From: Methylotenera sp.
GTDB taxonomy: Bacteria > Pseudomonadota > Gammaproteobacteria > Burkholderiales > Burkholderiaceae_C
Length of the DNA: 37,688 nt
Assembly (NCBI GenBank): GCA_021738245.1
Contig: JAIPCJ010000024.1
Location: 1-37,688 of the forward strand
Direction: 5' to 3'
Shown: piece by piece, positions 25,569 to 34,148 of the stretch
Numbering within the stretch: the stretch's first letter is position 1
How the letters are laid out: each line of letters begins with the position of its first letter
Notes under the pieces: generated by a model
What the model was told of the DNA's origin: nothing
The model's database searches: none
The model's input: the letters and a program-made list of their open reading frames with translations, nothing else
Program-made: the position numbers and the translations under genes

Positions 25569-25703
25569 TTGAACACAGCCACAGAGGCACAGAGACACAG
25601 AGAGACTGCGCCTGCGCAACCGTTTTCAGGATGGCCATCGTGGGCAGACGAGCCGACGCTCCGCCAGGCGCGCCCTGTCTGAGTCTCTGTGCCTCTGTGG
25701 CCA
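25569..25703. repeat. Palindromic dispersed repeat, copy C (ligase-livG gap)
   Basis: Left arm GAACACAGCCACAGAGGCAC and right arm AGTCTCTGTGCCTCTGTGGC enclose about 70 bp of unrelated sequence, so this copy has a larger central spacer than copies A and B. It occupies most of the 162-bp gap between the acyl-CoA ligase stop and livG. Confidence 0.8.
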
Positions 25704-25715
25704 AGCTCCGGCGAG

Positions 25716-27659
25716 TCATGCAGCGCTCCTGACGGCAGGGAAGGTGCGAGCCTCGACGATGCGCAGGTCGGCGGCCACCATCGACGTGCGGCCGTCCTCG
25801 AACTTCACCTGCGTCTCGATGTACTGCGACACCTTGCCCGCGTACAGCGCTTCGATCAGCACGCCGTATTTGTCGGCAATCGCCCCGCGGCGGACCTTGC
25901 GGGTGCGGGTGAGCTCCCCGTCGTCGGCGTCCAGCTCCTTGTGCAGCACCAGAAACCGGCTGATCTGGCTGCCGGCCAGCAACTCGTCCTGCGCGAGATC
26001 GGCATTGACCTTCTCCACGCACTCCAGCATCAGCTGATAGACCTCCGGCCGCTGGGCCAGGTCGGTGTAGCCGGCGTAGGGCAGGTTGCGCCGCTCGGCC
26101 CAGTTGCCCACGGCCTCGAAGTCGATGTTGATGAAGGCGCAGACCTTCTCGCGCTTGTCGCCGAAGCAGACCGCCTCCTTGATGTGCGGGAAGAACTTCA
26201 GCTTGTTCTCGACGTACTTGGGCGCAAACATGGCGCCGTCGAACGGCCCGCCCATCAGCCGGCCCACGTCCTTGGCCCGGTCGATGATCTTCAGGTGCCC
26301 GCCAGGCGTGAGAAAGCCGGCATCACCCGTGTGGTACCAGCCGTCCTCGGTGAGCGCCTCACGCGTGGCAGCGTCGTTCTTGTAGTAGCCCTTGAGCAGG
26401 CCGGGCGAGCGCACCAGCAGTTCCCCGGTGGCACTGAGCTTGATCTGCACGCCGTCGATGGGCACGCCGACGGTATCGGCGCGGGCCTCATGGTCGGGCT
26501 GCAGGCAGACGAACACGGCCGTCTCGGTGGAGCCGTACAGCTGCTTGAGGTTGATGCCGATGGCCCGGTAGAAGCTGAAGAGGTCAGGCCCGATGGCCTC
26601 GCCCGCGGTGTACGCGACCCGCACCCGCGAGAACCCCAGCGTGTTGCGCAGCGGGCCGTAGATGAGCAGGTCGCCCAGCGCGTAGGCCAGGCGGTCCAGC
26701 ACGCCCAGCGCCTCGCCGTCCATGCGCCTGGGACCCACGCGCCGCGCCAGCGCCATGCAGCGGTCGAACAGCCAGCGCTTGGGCGCGGAGGCGTCTTCCA
26801 TGCGGATCATGACCGTGGTCAGCAGCCCCTCGAACACCCGCGGCGGCGCGAAGTAATACGTGGGGCCCACCTCCTTGAGGTCGATGCTGACCGTGGACGC
26901 CGACTCCGGGCAGTTGACCACATAGCCGCACACCAGCCACTGCGAGAAGCTGAAGACGTTCTGCCCGATCCAGGCCGGCGGCAGATAGGCCAGCACCTCC
27001 TCGCGCTCGGTGAGGTGGTCAAAGCGCTGACCGGCGCGCGCACGGTCGATCAGCGTCGCGTGGGTGTGAATGACGCCTTTGGGGTTGCCGGTCGTGCCCG
27101 AGGTGAAGAACAGCGCCGCCACGTCACCCGGAGCGCCTGCCGCCACCTCGGCATCGAAGAAACCGCCCCGCTCGACCGCATGCGCCTGCCCCTGGGACAC
27201 CAGATCGTCCAGCGACGCCAACCCCGGCTCGTCGTAATGCCGCAGACCTCGTGGGTCGTCGAACCAGATGCACTTCAGCTGCGGGCACTGCTCGCGCAGC
27301 TCCAGCAGCTTGTCGACCTGCTCCTGGTCCTCGACGATCGCAAATGCGATCTCGGCGTTGTTCAGCGGGAAGACGAATTCGGCCGCCACCGCGTCCTGGT
27401 AGAGCGGCACCGGCACCGCGCCCAGGGCCTGGGCCGCCAGCATGCTGGCGTACAGCCGCGGGCGGTTCTCGCCCACCACCACCACATGCTCGCCGCGGCG
27501 CAGGCCGGCCGCCGACAGGCCCAGCGCGAGCTCACGCACCAGGCCCGCGAGCTGCGACCAGGACAGGGTTTGCCACACGCCATAGGCCTTCTCGCGCAAG
27601 GCCGGCGCGTCGGGCCGGCGGGCTGCGTGGTCGAGCAGGAGCCGAGGGAAGGTATCCAC
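25716..27659 (-). CDS. Long-chain-type acyl-CoA synthetase (AMP-binding ligase)
   Basis: A 647-aa ANL-superfamily ligase that forms an acyl-adenylate and then an acyl-CoA. P-loop: ALFFTSGTTGNPKGVIHTH. Other motifs: YFAPPRVFEGLL, AYTAGEAIGPDLFSFYRAIG, QLYGSTETAVF, GWYHTGDAGFLTPGGHLKIIDR, and the C-terminal LTRTRKVRRG region with candidate catalytic Lys. The length fits FadD15-like enzymes. GTG 27659 is eight bases after GGAG and is preferred; TTG 27662 would add one residue. It is the first gene of the Liv-type operon and is divergent from the Crp-like regulator. The substrate may be a fatty or aromatic acid brought in by the importer; the sequence does not decide. Confidence 0.9.
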   Translation of the reverse strand: MDTFPRLLLDHAARRPDAPALREKAYGVWQTLSWSQLAGLVRELALGLSAAGLRRGEHVVVVGENRPRLYASMLAAQALGAVPVPLYQDAVAAEFVFPLNNAEIAFAIVEDQEQVDKLLELREQCPQLKCIWFDDPRGLRHYDEPGLASLDDLVSQGQAHAVERGGFFDAEVAAGAPGDVAALFFTSGTTGNPKGVIHTHATLIDRARAGQRFDHLTEREEVLAYLPPAWIGQNVFSFSQWLVCGYVVNCPESASTVSIDLKEVGPTYYFAPPRVFEGLLTTVMIRMEDASAPKRWLFDRCMALARRVGPRRMDGEALGVLDRLAYALGDLLIYGPLRNTLGFSRVRVAYTAGEAIGPDLFSFYRAIGINLKQLYGSTETAVFVCLQPDHEARADTVGVPIDGVQIKLSATGELLVRSPGLLKGYYKNDAATREALTEDGWYHTGDAGFLTPGGHLKIIDRAKDVGRLMGGPFDGAMFAPKYVENKLKFFPHIKEAVCFGDKREKVCAFINIDFEAVGNWAERRNLPYAGYTDLAQRPEVYQLMLECVEKVNADLAQDELLAGSQISRFLVLHKELDADDGELTRTRKVRRGAIADKYGVLIEALYAGKVSQYIETQVKFEDGRTSMVAADLRIVEARTFPAVRSAA

Positions 27660-27731
27660 CAAGCTGTCTCCATTGCCAGGGCTCGGGCCCCAGTCTGTGC
27701 GCCGATTCTGGGCAGGACTTTGACGCCCATC

Positions 27732-27747
27732 TGTCGGTACGACGACA
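27732..27747. promoter_or_regulatory. Candidate Crp/Fnr-type operator between divergent genes
   Basis: A TGTCG-N6-CGACA dyad with the arm length and six-base spacing of CRP/FNR sites (TGTGA-N6-TCACA, TTGAT-N4-ATCAA). It lies 50 bases upstream of the Crp-like start and 72 bases upstream of the ligase start, placed to control both. Only one copy is visible, so it may be chance. Confidence 0.4.
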
Positions 27748-27797
27748 ATCTACGGGTCTTCACGGGCCAGACTTTCCCGCATCCCTGCCACCCCACG

Positions 27798-28508
27798 ATG
27801 GTCGACACCGCTCTCCCCCTGCGCCAGCGCGCGCGGCGGCCGACACCGGCCGAGCTGGACGCCATCCCATGGCTCAAGCTGCTCGACGGCCCGCTGCGCG
27901 AGCGCGCGCTGGCCACGCTCGAAGTGGGCGACGCCCAGCCCGGTGAACGGCTGTGCCGCATCGGGCGCCCGGCCACCTTCTGGTTCGGGGTCGTGGACGG
28001 TCTCTTGAAGATGAACAACGACGATTCGCTGGGCCAGGCCGTCACCTTCACCGGCGTGCCGCCCGGCGGCTGGTTTGGCGAGGGCACGTTGCTCAAGCGC
28101 GAGTGCTACCGCTACAACATCCAGGCCCTTCGGCCGAGCATCGTGGCGGGGCTGCCCATCGACAGCTTTCATGTGCTGCTGGACGGCAGCATCGCCTTCA
28201 ACCGCTTTGTGCTGGACCAGCTCAACGAGCGGTTAGGCCAGTTCATCGCGGCCCGCGAGACCGACCGCATCCACGACCCCGACGTGCGCGTGGCCCGCAA
28301 CCTGGCTGCCCTCTTCCACCCGACGCTCTACCCCGGCGTGGGCAGCTGGCTGCGCATCACGCAGCAGGAGCTGGGCTATCTCGTGGGCCTGTCGCGGCAA
28401 CGTGTGAACCAGGCGCTGCACCGGCTGTCGGATGCGAAGCTCATCCGCATCGAGTACGGCGGGCTGCGCGTGCTGGATCTGCAAGGGCTGCGGCGCTTCG
28501 GGACCTGA
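27798..28508 (+). CDS. Crp/Fnr-family transcriptional regulator
   Basis: A 236-aa regulator. The N-terminal cyclic-nucleotide-binding-like barrel (about 25-140) has the PGERLCRIGRPATFWFGVVDG and PPGGWFGEGTLL blocks. It lacks an FNR-type Cys cluster and the Arg-Ser pair of a cAMP-binding phosphate cassette is not obvious, so the effector is unknown. The C-terminal winged helix is LRITQQELGYLVGLSRQRVN, then QALHRLSDAKLI. It is divergent from the acyl-CoA ligase/Liv operon, which suggests it controls that operon, much as Crp/Fnr-type proteins such as AadR/HbaR control aromatic acid genes elsewhere. That comparison is inference. Confidence 0.92.
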   Translation: MVDTALPLRQRARRPTPAELDAIPWLKLLDGPLRERALATLEVGDAQPGERLCRIGRPATFWFGVVDGLLKMNNDDSLGQAVTFTGVPPGGWFGEGTLLKRECYRYNIQALRPSIVAGLPIDSFHVLLDGSIAFNRFVLDQLNERLGQFIAARETDRIHDPDVRVARNLAALFHPTLYPGVGSWLRITQQELGYLVGLSRQRVNQALHRLSDAKLIRIEYGGLRVLDLQGLRRFGT

Positions 28509-28587
28509 GGCACGCGCCTCCTGGTTCATCGGGAGGAAGTGCCCGGGGTGGCGCGGGCAGAATCCGCCGGCCTTGAGAGGAGATGGC

Positions 28588-29874
28588 TTGGATGCTTCGC
28601 TGACCGCCCGCCCGCCGACGCCCTGGTTCGGCCATCCACGCGGCCTGGTGGTGCTCTTCCTGACCGAGATGTGGGAGAAGTTCTCCTTCTACGGCATGAA
28701 GGCGCTGCTGATCTATTACATGATCCGGCACCTGCAGTTCACCCAGGCCGATGCCTCGCTGATCTATGGGGCCTACACCGGCGGGGTGTACCTCACGCCC
28801 ATCTTTGGCGGCTACATCGCCGACCGCTGGCTCGGCCGGCGGCGCGCCATCCAGATCGGCGGCTCGCTGATGGCCCTGGGCCACTTCGTGCTGGCGTCCG
28901 AAGCGCTGTTCTTCCCCGCCCTGCTGCTGATCGCCCTGGGCAACGGCCTGTTCCTGCCCAACCTGCCCAGCCAGGTGGGCGACCTCTACGACACGCAGGA
29001 CCCGCGCCGAGGCGGTTCCTACAACATCTACTACGTCGGCGTGAACCTCGGTGCGCTGCTGGCACCGCTGGTGTGCGGCACGCTCGGGGAGGTGTATGGC
29101 TGGCACGTCGGCTTCGGCGCGGCCGGCCTGGGCATGTGTCTGGGCCTCGCCGTCTACCAGCTGGGCGCGCGCCATCTGCCGCCGGATCGCCCGCGTATGC
29201 CGGCCACGGCCACCGCCACGCCTGAACGCCGGGACCTGCGCCTCGTGCTGCCACTGCTGCTGGTGGCGCTGGCGGTGGTGGTGTTCCGCAGCGGCTATGA
29301 GCACAGCGGCAACACGCTGGCCGTCTGGGCCGAGGCCCACGTGGACCGGGGACTCGGTGGGTTCAACGTGCCGGTCACCTGGATGCAGTCGCTCAACCCC
29401 TTGTTCGTCTTCCTGTTCACGCCGTTCGTGGTGTCGGGCTGGCGGCGGGCTGCCGCACGCGGGCGTGAGCCCTCGCCGCTGGCGAAGATGTCGACGGGCG
29501 CGGCTGGCGTGGCACTGTCCTACCTGATGCTGGCGGCCTTGGCCTTCACGCAGGGCGACAGCCGCGTGAGCATGGGCTGGGTGCTGGGCTTCTTCGTCGT
29601 GTACACGCTGGCGGAGCTCTACATCCTGCCGGTGGGCCTGGGGCTGTTCGCGCGGCTGGCGCCACCCGGGTGGGGCGCCACGGTGATCGCGGCGTGGTTC
29701 CTGGCGTCCTTCGGCGGCAATCTGTTATCTGGGGTGGTGGGCCGTCAGCTCGGCGCGCTCGGCCCAGCCGGTTTTTTCGTGCTGCTGGCTGCGCTCACGG
29801 GAGCGGCCTCCTTGGCGCTGTTGTCGCTGCGCCCTCTGCTGCGCCGTGCCGAAGCACAGCACAACGCAGCCTGA
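28588..29874 (+). CDS. POT/PTR2-family proton-dependent transporter
   Basis: A 428-aa inner-membrane protein of the proton-coupled oligopeptide transporter (MFS) family. The family signature is seen as LTEMWEKFSFYGMKALLIYYM (E-x-x-E-K-F-x-F-Y-G, with Lys instead of Arg), then GGYIADRWLGRRRAI and GSYNIYYVGVNLGALLAP. About 11-12 membrane spans fit, fewer than the 14 of many bacterial POTs. No ATG fits the N-terminus; the TTG at 28588 has GAGGAG about six bases before it and gives MDASLTARPPTPWFGHPRG ahead of the first span. Likely imports di/tripeptides or related compounds; the substrate is not decided. Confidence 0.88.
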   Translation: MDASLTARPPTPWFGHPRGLVVLFLTEMWEKFSFYGMKALLIYYMIRHLQFTQADASLIYGAYTGGVYLTPIFGGYIADRWLGRRRAIQIGGSLMALGHFVLASEALFFPALLLIALGNGLFLPNLPSQVGDLYDTQDPRRGGSYNIYYVGVNLGALLAPLVCGTLGEVYGWHVGFGAAGLGMCLGLAVYQLGARHLPPDRPRMPATATATPERRDLRLVLPLLLVALAVVVFRSGYEHSGNTLAVWAEAHVDRGLGGFNVPVTWMQSLNPLFVFLFTPFVVSGWRRAAARGREPSPLAKMSTGAAGVALSYLMLAALAFTQGDSRVSMGWVLGFFVVYTLAELYILPVGLGLFARLAPPGWGATVIAAWFLASFGGNLLSGVVGRQLGALGPAGFFVLLAALTGAASLALLSLRPLLRRAEAQHNAA

Positions 29875-29889
29875 CGCCTGGCAGCGACC

Positions 29890-30498
29890 TCAAGCCGCGA
29901 ACGCGACCGCCTCCGGCTCGCAGCGCGGCAGGCCGGCCCAGCGCTCGGCGCTGAGCTCATAGAGCAGCGCCGCAGCGCTGCCGGGGCCGTCCGCCAGCGT
30001 GCCCTTCATGCGCAGGCCCAGGCCTTCCAGGGTCTTGCGGGTCGGGATGTTGTTGGGCAGCACGGCCGCCACGACCGTCGCTTGGTGGTGCTTCTCGAAG
30101 GCCTCGCTGATCGCGAACTGCGACATCTCGCAGGCCAGGCCGCGCCCCCAGGCCTGGGGCGTGATGCGGTAGTAGAGGTACAGCCCGGCATGGCCGGCGA
30201 CGCTGCGGTGCATCAGGCCACCGAAGCCGATGAGATGGTCGGGCCGCTCGCGCTCGGCAATCGCCCAGTGGCCGAAGCCGTGGCTTTGCCAGTGATTGAT
30301 CCAGCTTTGCAGCTGCGCTTGCACGGCCGCACGGCCATGCGGCGTGGCCGCCGCGCAGAAGCGGTTGACGGCCGGGTCGGCATGCAGGCCGACCAGGGTG
30401 TCGAGATCGCTGTCCTTCGGAGGTCGCAGCACCAGGCGGCGGGTGACCATGGCGGCCGGCAAGGCGGCAACGGGCTCGCTGGACTCAATCGAAACCAT
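29890..30498 (-). CDS. GNAT-family N-acetyltransferase (RimJ/RimL type)
   Basis: A 202-aa acetyltransferase that should move an acetyl group from acetyl-CoA to an amine. The pattern is RRLVLRPPKDSDLDTLVGLH at the start, GHWAIAERERPDHLIGFGGL, the strand-4 segment LYLYYRITPQAWGRGLACEM that contains the Q-x-x-G-x-G/A acetyl-CoA loop, and VLPNNIPTRKTLEGLGLRMKG with the Asn and Thr usual in RimJ/L. ATG 30498 is chosen; a TTG three codons earlier is possible. It is convergent with the POT gene (15-bp gap) and divergent from the DUF3224 gene. The target is unknown. Confidence 0.9.
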   Translation of the reverse strand: MVSIESSEPVAALPAAMVTRRLVLRPPKDSDLDTLVGLHADPAVNRFCAAATPHGRAAVQAQLQSWINHWQSHGFGHWAIAERERPDHLIGFGGLMHRSVAGHAGLYLYYRITPQAWGRGLACEMSQFAISEAFEKHHQATVVAAVLPNNIPTRKTLEGLGLRMKGTLADGPGSAAALLYELSAERWAGLPRCEPEAVAFAA

Positions 30499-30705
30499 GA
30501 AGGGCAAAACTCGGTGGAAACCCTAGGAGATTAGCCGCGCGCTCGCCCGCAGAAAAGCCCGGGGCCACGGGTGTTGTCTCAAAACCGTCACAAAACCACG
30601 GGCGTCTGGCAGGGCAGCCGACGAACGGTCGTTCGCGGCTTCAGAAACGCGCGCCGCCCGACGACAAAACTGGGTTTAATCACAGCCTTTCAAACCGGAG
30701 CTGAC

Positions 30706-31200
30706 ATGCCGTTCTGCCTCATCCAGCGCCTCGTCGGCATGATCCTGTGCCTCGTGGCCAGTGGCTGCCTGGCCTTGCCATCGGAGAAACCCATGCCCAC
30801 CCAAACCGCCACCGGCGCCTTCGACGTGCGCCTGACGCCAGAACCCGCCAGCGCGGCCGCCGAGGCCGCCGGCTTGGGCCGCATGTCACTCGACAAGACC
30901 TTCCACGGCCCGCTGCAGGCCACAAGCCGCGGCGAGATGCTGGCCTTTCGCAGCAGCACGCCCGGCTCGGCGGGCTATGTGGCGATGGAAACCGTGCGCG
31001 GCACGCTCGACGGCCGCGAAGGCAGTTTCGTGCTGCAGCACAGCTCGACGATGAACCGAGGTGAGCCGCTTCAGTCCATCACGGTGGTGCCCGACTCCGG
31101 CACCGGCGCGCTGGCCGGCCTGGCCGGGCGCATGACCATCGAGATCGCGCCCGGCGGCGCGCACCGCTACCGCTTCGAGTACACGCTGCCGGCGCCCTGA
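30706..31200 (+). CDS. DUF3224-family protein
   Basis: A 164-aa protein with the DUF3224 domain: ATGAFDVRLTPE, LGRMSLDKTFHGPLQATSRGE, GYVAMETVRGTLDGREGSF, LQHSSTMNRGEPLQSITVVP, DSGTGALAGLAGRMTIEI, and YRFEYTLP. The fold is a small beta-barrel and the function is unknown. ATG 30706 has GGAG five bases before it and adds a hydrophobic signal-like segment with VASGC (Cys21), an approximate lipobox. ATG 30793, preceded by GGAG at six bases, would give a plain 135-aa cytoplasmic protein of the usual family length. Both starts have good ribosome binding sites. Confidence 0.85.
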   Translation: MPFCLIQRLVGMILCLVASGCLALPSEKPMPTQTATGAFDVRLTPEPASAAAEAAGLGRMSLDKTFHGPLQATSRGEMLAFRSSTPGSAGYVAMETVRGTLDGREGSFVLQHSSTMNRGEPLQSITVVPDSGTGALAGLAGRMTIEIAPGGAHRYRFEYTLPAP

Positions 31201-31230
31201 CGCTCAGGGCCAGGGCGCCGCCGCAGCCCG

Positions 31231-33111
31231 TCAGCCGACGAGCAGCGCGTTGACGCGACGCACATAGGCGGCCGGGTCTTCCAGGTGCCCGCCCTCCGCC
31301 AGCACGGCCTGGTCGAACAGCACCTGGGCCAGGTCGTCGAAGTGGTTGCTGCCGTCGAGCTTCTTGACCAGCGCATGCTCGGCGTTGATCTCCAGCGTGG
31401 GTTTGCTCTCGGGCGCCTGCTGGCCGGCCTGCTTGAGCAGCCGTGCGAGGTGGCCCGACACGTCGCCCTCTTCCACCACGATGCAGGCGGGCGAGTCGAC
31501 GAGGCGGGTCGTCACGCGCACGTCCTTGGCGCGGTCCTTCAGCGCGTCCTTCAGCTTGTCGAGCAGGGGCTTGAGGCTCTCGGCCACTTCCTCGGCCTTC
31601 TTTTTCTCTTCTTCGTCCTGCAGCTTGCCCAGGTCAATGGCGCCCTTGGCGACCGATTGCAGCGGCTTGCCTTCGAACTCGTAGAGGTGGCTGAGCATCC
31701 ACTCGTCCACGCGGTCCACCAGCAGCAGCACCTCGATGCCCTTCTTGCGGAAGATCTCCAGCTGCGGGCTGTGCTTGGCGGCGGCGAGTGAATCGGCCGT
31801 GATGTAGTAGATGGCCTCCTGGCCGTCCTTCATGCGGCTCACATAGTCGGCCAGGCTCACGCCTTCATCGGCGTGGGTGGACGCGAAGCGGAACAGCTTG
31901 GCCAGGCGCTCCTGGTTGGCGTGGTCCTCGCCGATGCCCTCTTTCAGCACCTGGCCGAAGTCCTTCCAGAAGGCCGCGTACTTGGCGCGTTCGGCCTCGT
32001 CCTCGCTGTTGGCCAGGCTTTCCAGCATGCCCAGCACGCGCTTGGTGGAGCCCTCGCGGATGGCACGCACATCGCGGCTTTCCTGCAGCAGCTCGCGGGA
32101 GACGTTCAGCGGCAGGTCGGCCGAGTCGATCACGCCCTTCACGAAGCGCAGATAGACGGGCATCAGCGCCTCGGCGTCGTCCATGATGAAGACGCGCTTC
32201 ACGTAGAGCTTCACGCCGCCGCGCTTGTCGCGGTTCCACAGATCAAACGGTGCCTTGGCCGGGATGTAGAGCAGCTGGGTGTACTCGCTGCGGCCCTCCA
32301 CGCGGTTGTGGGTGTAGGCCAGCGGCGCCTCGGTGTCGTGGCTGATCTGCTTGTAGAACTCTTCGTACTGCTCCTGCGTGATCTCGCTCTTGCTGCGGCT
32401 CCACAGCGCCGAGGCCTTGTTGACGGGCTCCCACTCGTCCGTGACGACCTGCTTGGCAGCCTCGGCGTCCCAGGTCTCCTTCTTCATCAGGATGGGCAGG
32501 GAGATGTGGTCGCTGTACTTGCTGATGGTGGACTTGACCCGCCAGGTCTTGAGGAACTCCTCCTCGCCCTCGCGCAGGTGCAGGATCACGTCGGTGCCGC
32601 GGCCGGGCTTGGTGATCGTCTCGATCTCGTACTCGCCGGTGCCTTCGCTCGTCCAGCGCACGCCCTGCTCGGCAGGCAGGCCCGCCCGGCGCGTCTCGAC
32701 GGTGATGCGGTCGGCCACAATGAAGCCGGAGTAGAAGCCCACGCCGAACTGGCCGATGAGCTGGGCGTCCTTCTTCTGGTCGCCTTCGAGCTTGGCCATG
32801 AACTCGCGCGTGCCGCTCTTGGCGATGGTGCCCAGGTGGGCGGCGGCTTCCTCGGCACTCATGCCGATGCCGTTGTCGCTGATGGTCAGCGTGCGGGCGG
32901 CCTCGTCGAAGCTGACGCGCACTTCCAGGTTGGGCGCATCCTCGAACAGGGCCGCGTTGTCCAGCGCCTCGAAGCGCAGCTTGTCGCAGGCGTCACTGGC
33001 GTTGCTCACCAGCTCGCGCAGGAAGATCTCCTTGTTGGAGTACAGGCTGTGGGTGACGAGGTGCAGGATCTGCTTGACTTCGGCCTGGAAGGCGTGGGTT
33101 TGCTTGGTCAT
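31231..33111 (-). CDS. htpG: Chaperone HtpG (bacterial Hsp90)
   Basis: A 626-aa ATP-dependent chaperone of normal HtpG length. The GHKL ATPase domain (1-230) shows [64 protein letters not shown], and [11 protein letters not shown]. The middle domain has [40 protein letters not shown], and the C-terminal dimerisation domain ends [13 protein letters not shown] 33111 matches the family start [16 protein letters not shown]. No clear ribosome binding site precedes it. A sigma-32 promoter lies about 50-80 bases upstream. It is convergent with the DUF3224 gene. Confidence 0.98.
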   Translation of the reverse strand: MTKQTHAFQAEVKQILHLVTHSLYSNKEIFLRELVSNASDACDKLRFEALDNAALFEDAPNLEVRVSFDEAARTLTISDNGIGMSAEEAAAHLGTIAKSGTREFMAKLEGDQKKDAQLIGQFGVGFYSGFIVADRITVETRRAGLPAEQGVRWTSEGTGEYEIETITKPGRGTDVILHLREGEEEFLKTWRVKSTISKYSDHISLPILMKKETWDAEAAKQVVTDEWEPVNKASALWSRSKSEITQEQYEEFYKQISHDTEAPLAYTHNRVEGRSEYTQLLYIPAKAPFDLWNRDKRGGVKLYVKRVFIMDDAEALMPVYLRFVKGVIDSADLPLNVSRELLQESRDVRAIREGSTKRVLGMLESLANSEDEAERAKYAAFWKDFGQVLKEGIGEDHANQERLAKLFRFASTHADEGVSLADYVSRMKDGQEAIYYITADSLAAAKHSPQLEIFRKKGIEVLLLVDRVDEWMLSHLYEFEGKPLQSVAKGAIDLGKLQDEEEKKKAEEVAESLKPLLDKLKDALKDRAKDVRVTTRLVDSPACIVVEEGDVSGHLARLLKQAGQQAPESKPTLEINAEHALVKKLDGSNHFDDLAQVLFDQAVLAEGGHLEDPAAYVRRVNALLVG

Positions 33112-33161
33112 GGCAATGGACAATGAGTGATCTCTTGGGCGCTCGCGCCCGACGGGCGGCC

Positions 33162-33189
33162 AGCTTGGGGCCGACCGTACTTTTTCAAG
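33162..33189 (-). promoter_or_regulatory. Sigma-32 (RpoH) heat-shock promoter of htpG
   Basis: On the minus strand CTTGAAA (33189-33183) is a perfect -35 match, followed after 12 bases by CCCCAAGCT (33170-33162), close to the CCCCAT-x-T -10 consensus. The predicted start is near 33155, giving an htpG leader of about 45 bases that contains the hairpin GGGCG-CGAG-CGCCC at 33137-33150. Confidence 0.75.
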
Positions 33190-33212
33190 GGCCATGCGGC
33201 CCCGCCCTGACC

Positions 33213-33830
33213 ATGGAAAACCCGAACAACTTCGGCCACGGCATCCATCGCCTGCCGCAGGTCTTCTCCGCTGCCGACTGCGAAGCCTTCATCCGCCAGG
33301 CCGAAGGTTTCGGCTTCGAACCCGCCACGATCAACACAGTGAAAGGCGTGCGCCTGGCATCCGAAGTCCGCAACAACGACCGCGTCATCTTCGACAGCGC
33401 CGAACTGGCGCTGGCCGTGTGGCGGCGCGTGGCCCTGCAACTGCCTGCCGTCTGGATGGCCCGCGGCATCGCGGGTCTCAACGAGCGCTTCCGCTTCTAC
33501 CGCTACAGCGAGCAGCAGAAGTTCGACTGGCATGTCGACGGCCCCTTCGAACGCAGCAATGGTGAGCGCAGCCTCCTCACGCTGCTGATCTACCTGGGCG
33601 GCGACTACACCGGCGGCGAAACCACTTTCGACGTGGACGGTCAGCACATCGACGTGCGGGGCGCGCAAGGCGATGTCGTGTTCTTCCCGCACCGCCTGCG
33701 GCATCGCGGCTCGGTGGTGACTTCGGGCACCAAGTACATGTTGCGCAGCGACGTCATGTATTTCCCGCTGGTCGGCGCGGGCAGCAGCACCTTCCCCAGC
33801 CTGGACGCGCTGCGCGCTGCCGTTCAGTAA
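33213..33830 (+). CDS. 2-oxoglutarate/Fe(II)-dependent oxygenase (prolyl 4-hydroxylase-like)
   Basis: A 205-aa enzyme with the double-stranded beta-helix of the P4Hc family. The iron ligands are visible: His107 and Asp109 in FDWHVDGPF, and His164 in PHRLRHRG. A basic residue for 2-oxoglutarate is Arg178 (or Lys174) in [13 protein letters not shown]. The N-terminal segment [21 protein letters not shown] and the RNNDRVIFD stretch are typical. The substrate could be a protein side chain or a small molecule; nothing nearby decides. It is divergent from htpG with a 101-bp shared region, and its stop overlaps the convergent gene's stop by seven bases. Confidence 0.9.
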   Translation: MENPNNFGHGIHRLPQVFSAADCEAFIRQAEGFGFEPATINTVKGVRLASEVRNNDRVIFDSAELALAVWRRVALQLPAVWMARGIAGLNERFRFYRYSEQQKFDWHVDGPFERSNGERSLLTLLIYLGGDYTGGETTFDVDGQHIDVRGAQGDVVFFPHRLRHRGSVVTSGTKYMLRSDVMYFPLVGAGSSTFPSLDALRAAVQ

Positions 33831-34135
33831 GACACCGCCTGGCGCGGCAGGTCGATCTTGATGAGGGCCTTGGACAAGGCACCGGACGCCGCACGGGCAT
33901 AGTCCAGCGCCCAGGCGGCATCGGCGAACCCAGCCGACCCGGCGCCGGCAGCGACCTGGATGAGCTTGTCGGCCAGCAGCACCTTGCCGCTGCCGCGCAG
34001 GGGCTCGCACTCCAGGCGCACGAACTGCTCGTCCAGCCAGCGGCGGGCGGCCTCGAAGCTCAGCACTTCGGCGCCATCGAGCTGCAGCTCGAGGGGGGCG
34101 CCGGTCTCGAAGATGACGGTGACGCGGGCTTGCAT
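33824..34135 (-). CDS. Small protein of unknown function downstream of DAHP synthase
   Basis: A 103-aa soluble protein that I do not recognise. The first half looks like a small beta-rich module (ARVTVIFETGAPLELQLDGA, then EVLSFEAARRWLDEQF) and the second half an alpha-helical stretch (LLADKLIQVAAGAG, ALDYARAASGALSKAL). No signal peptide or metal motif is seen. It starts 13 bases after the DAHP synthase stop in the same direction, so it is probably co-transcribed and under the same attenuator. Its 3' end overlaps the oxygenase gene by seven bases. Confidence 0.7.
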   Translation of the reverse strand: MQARVTVIFETGAPLELQLDGAEVLSFEAARRWLDEQFVRLECEPLRGSGKVLLADKLIQVAAGAGSAGFADAAWALDYARAASGALSKALIKIDLPRQAVSY

Positions 34136-34148
34136 GCCCGCGATTGTG

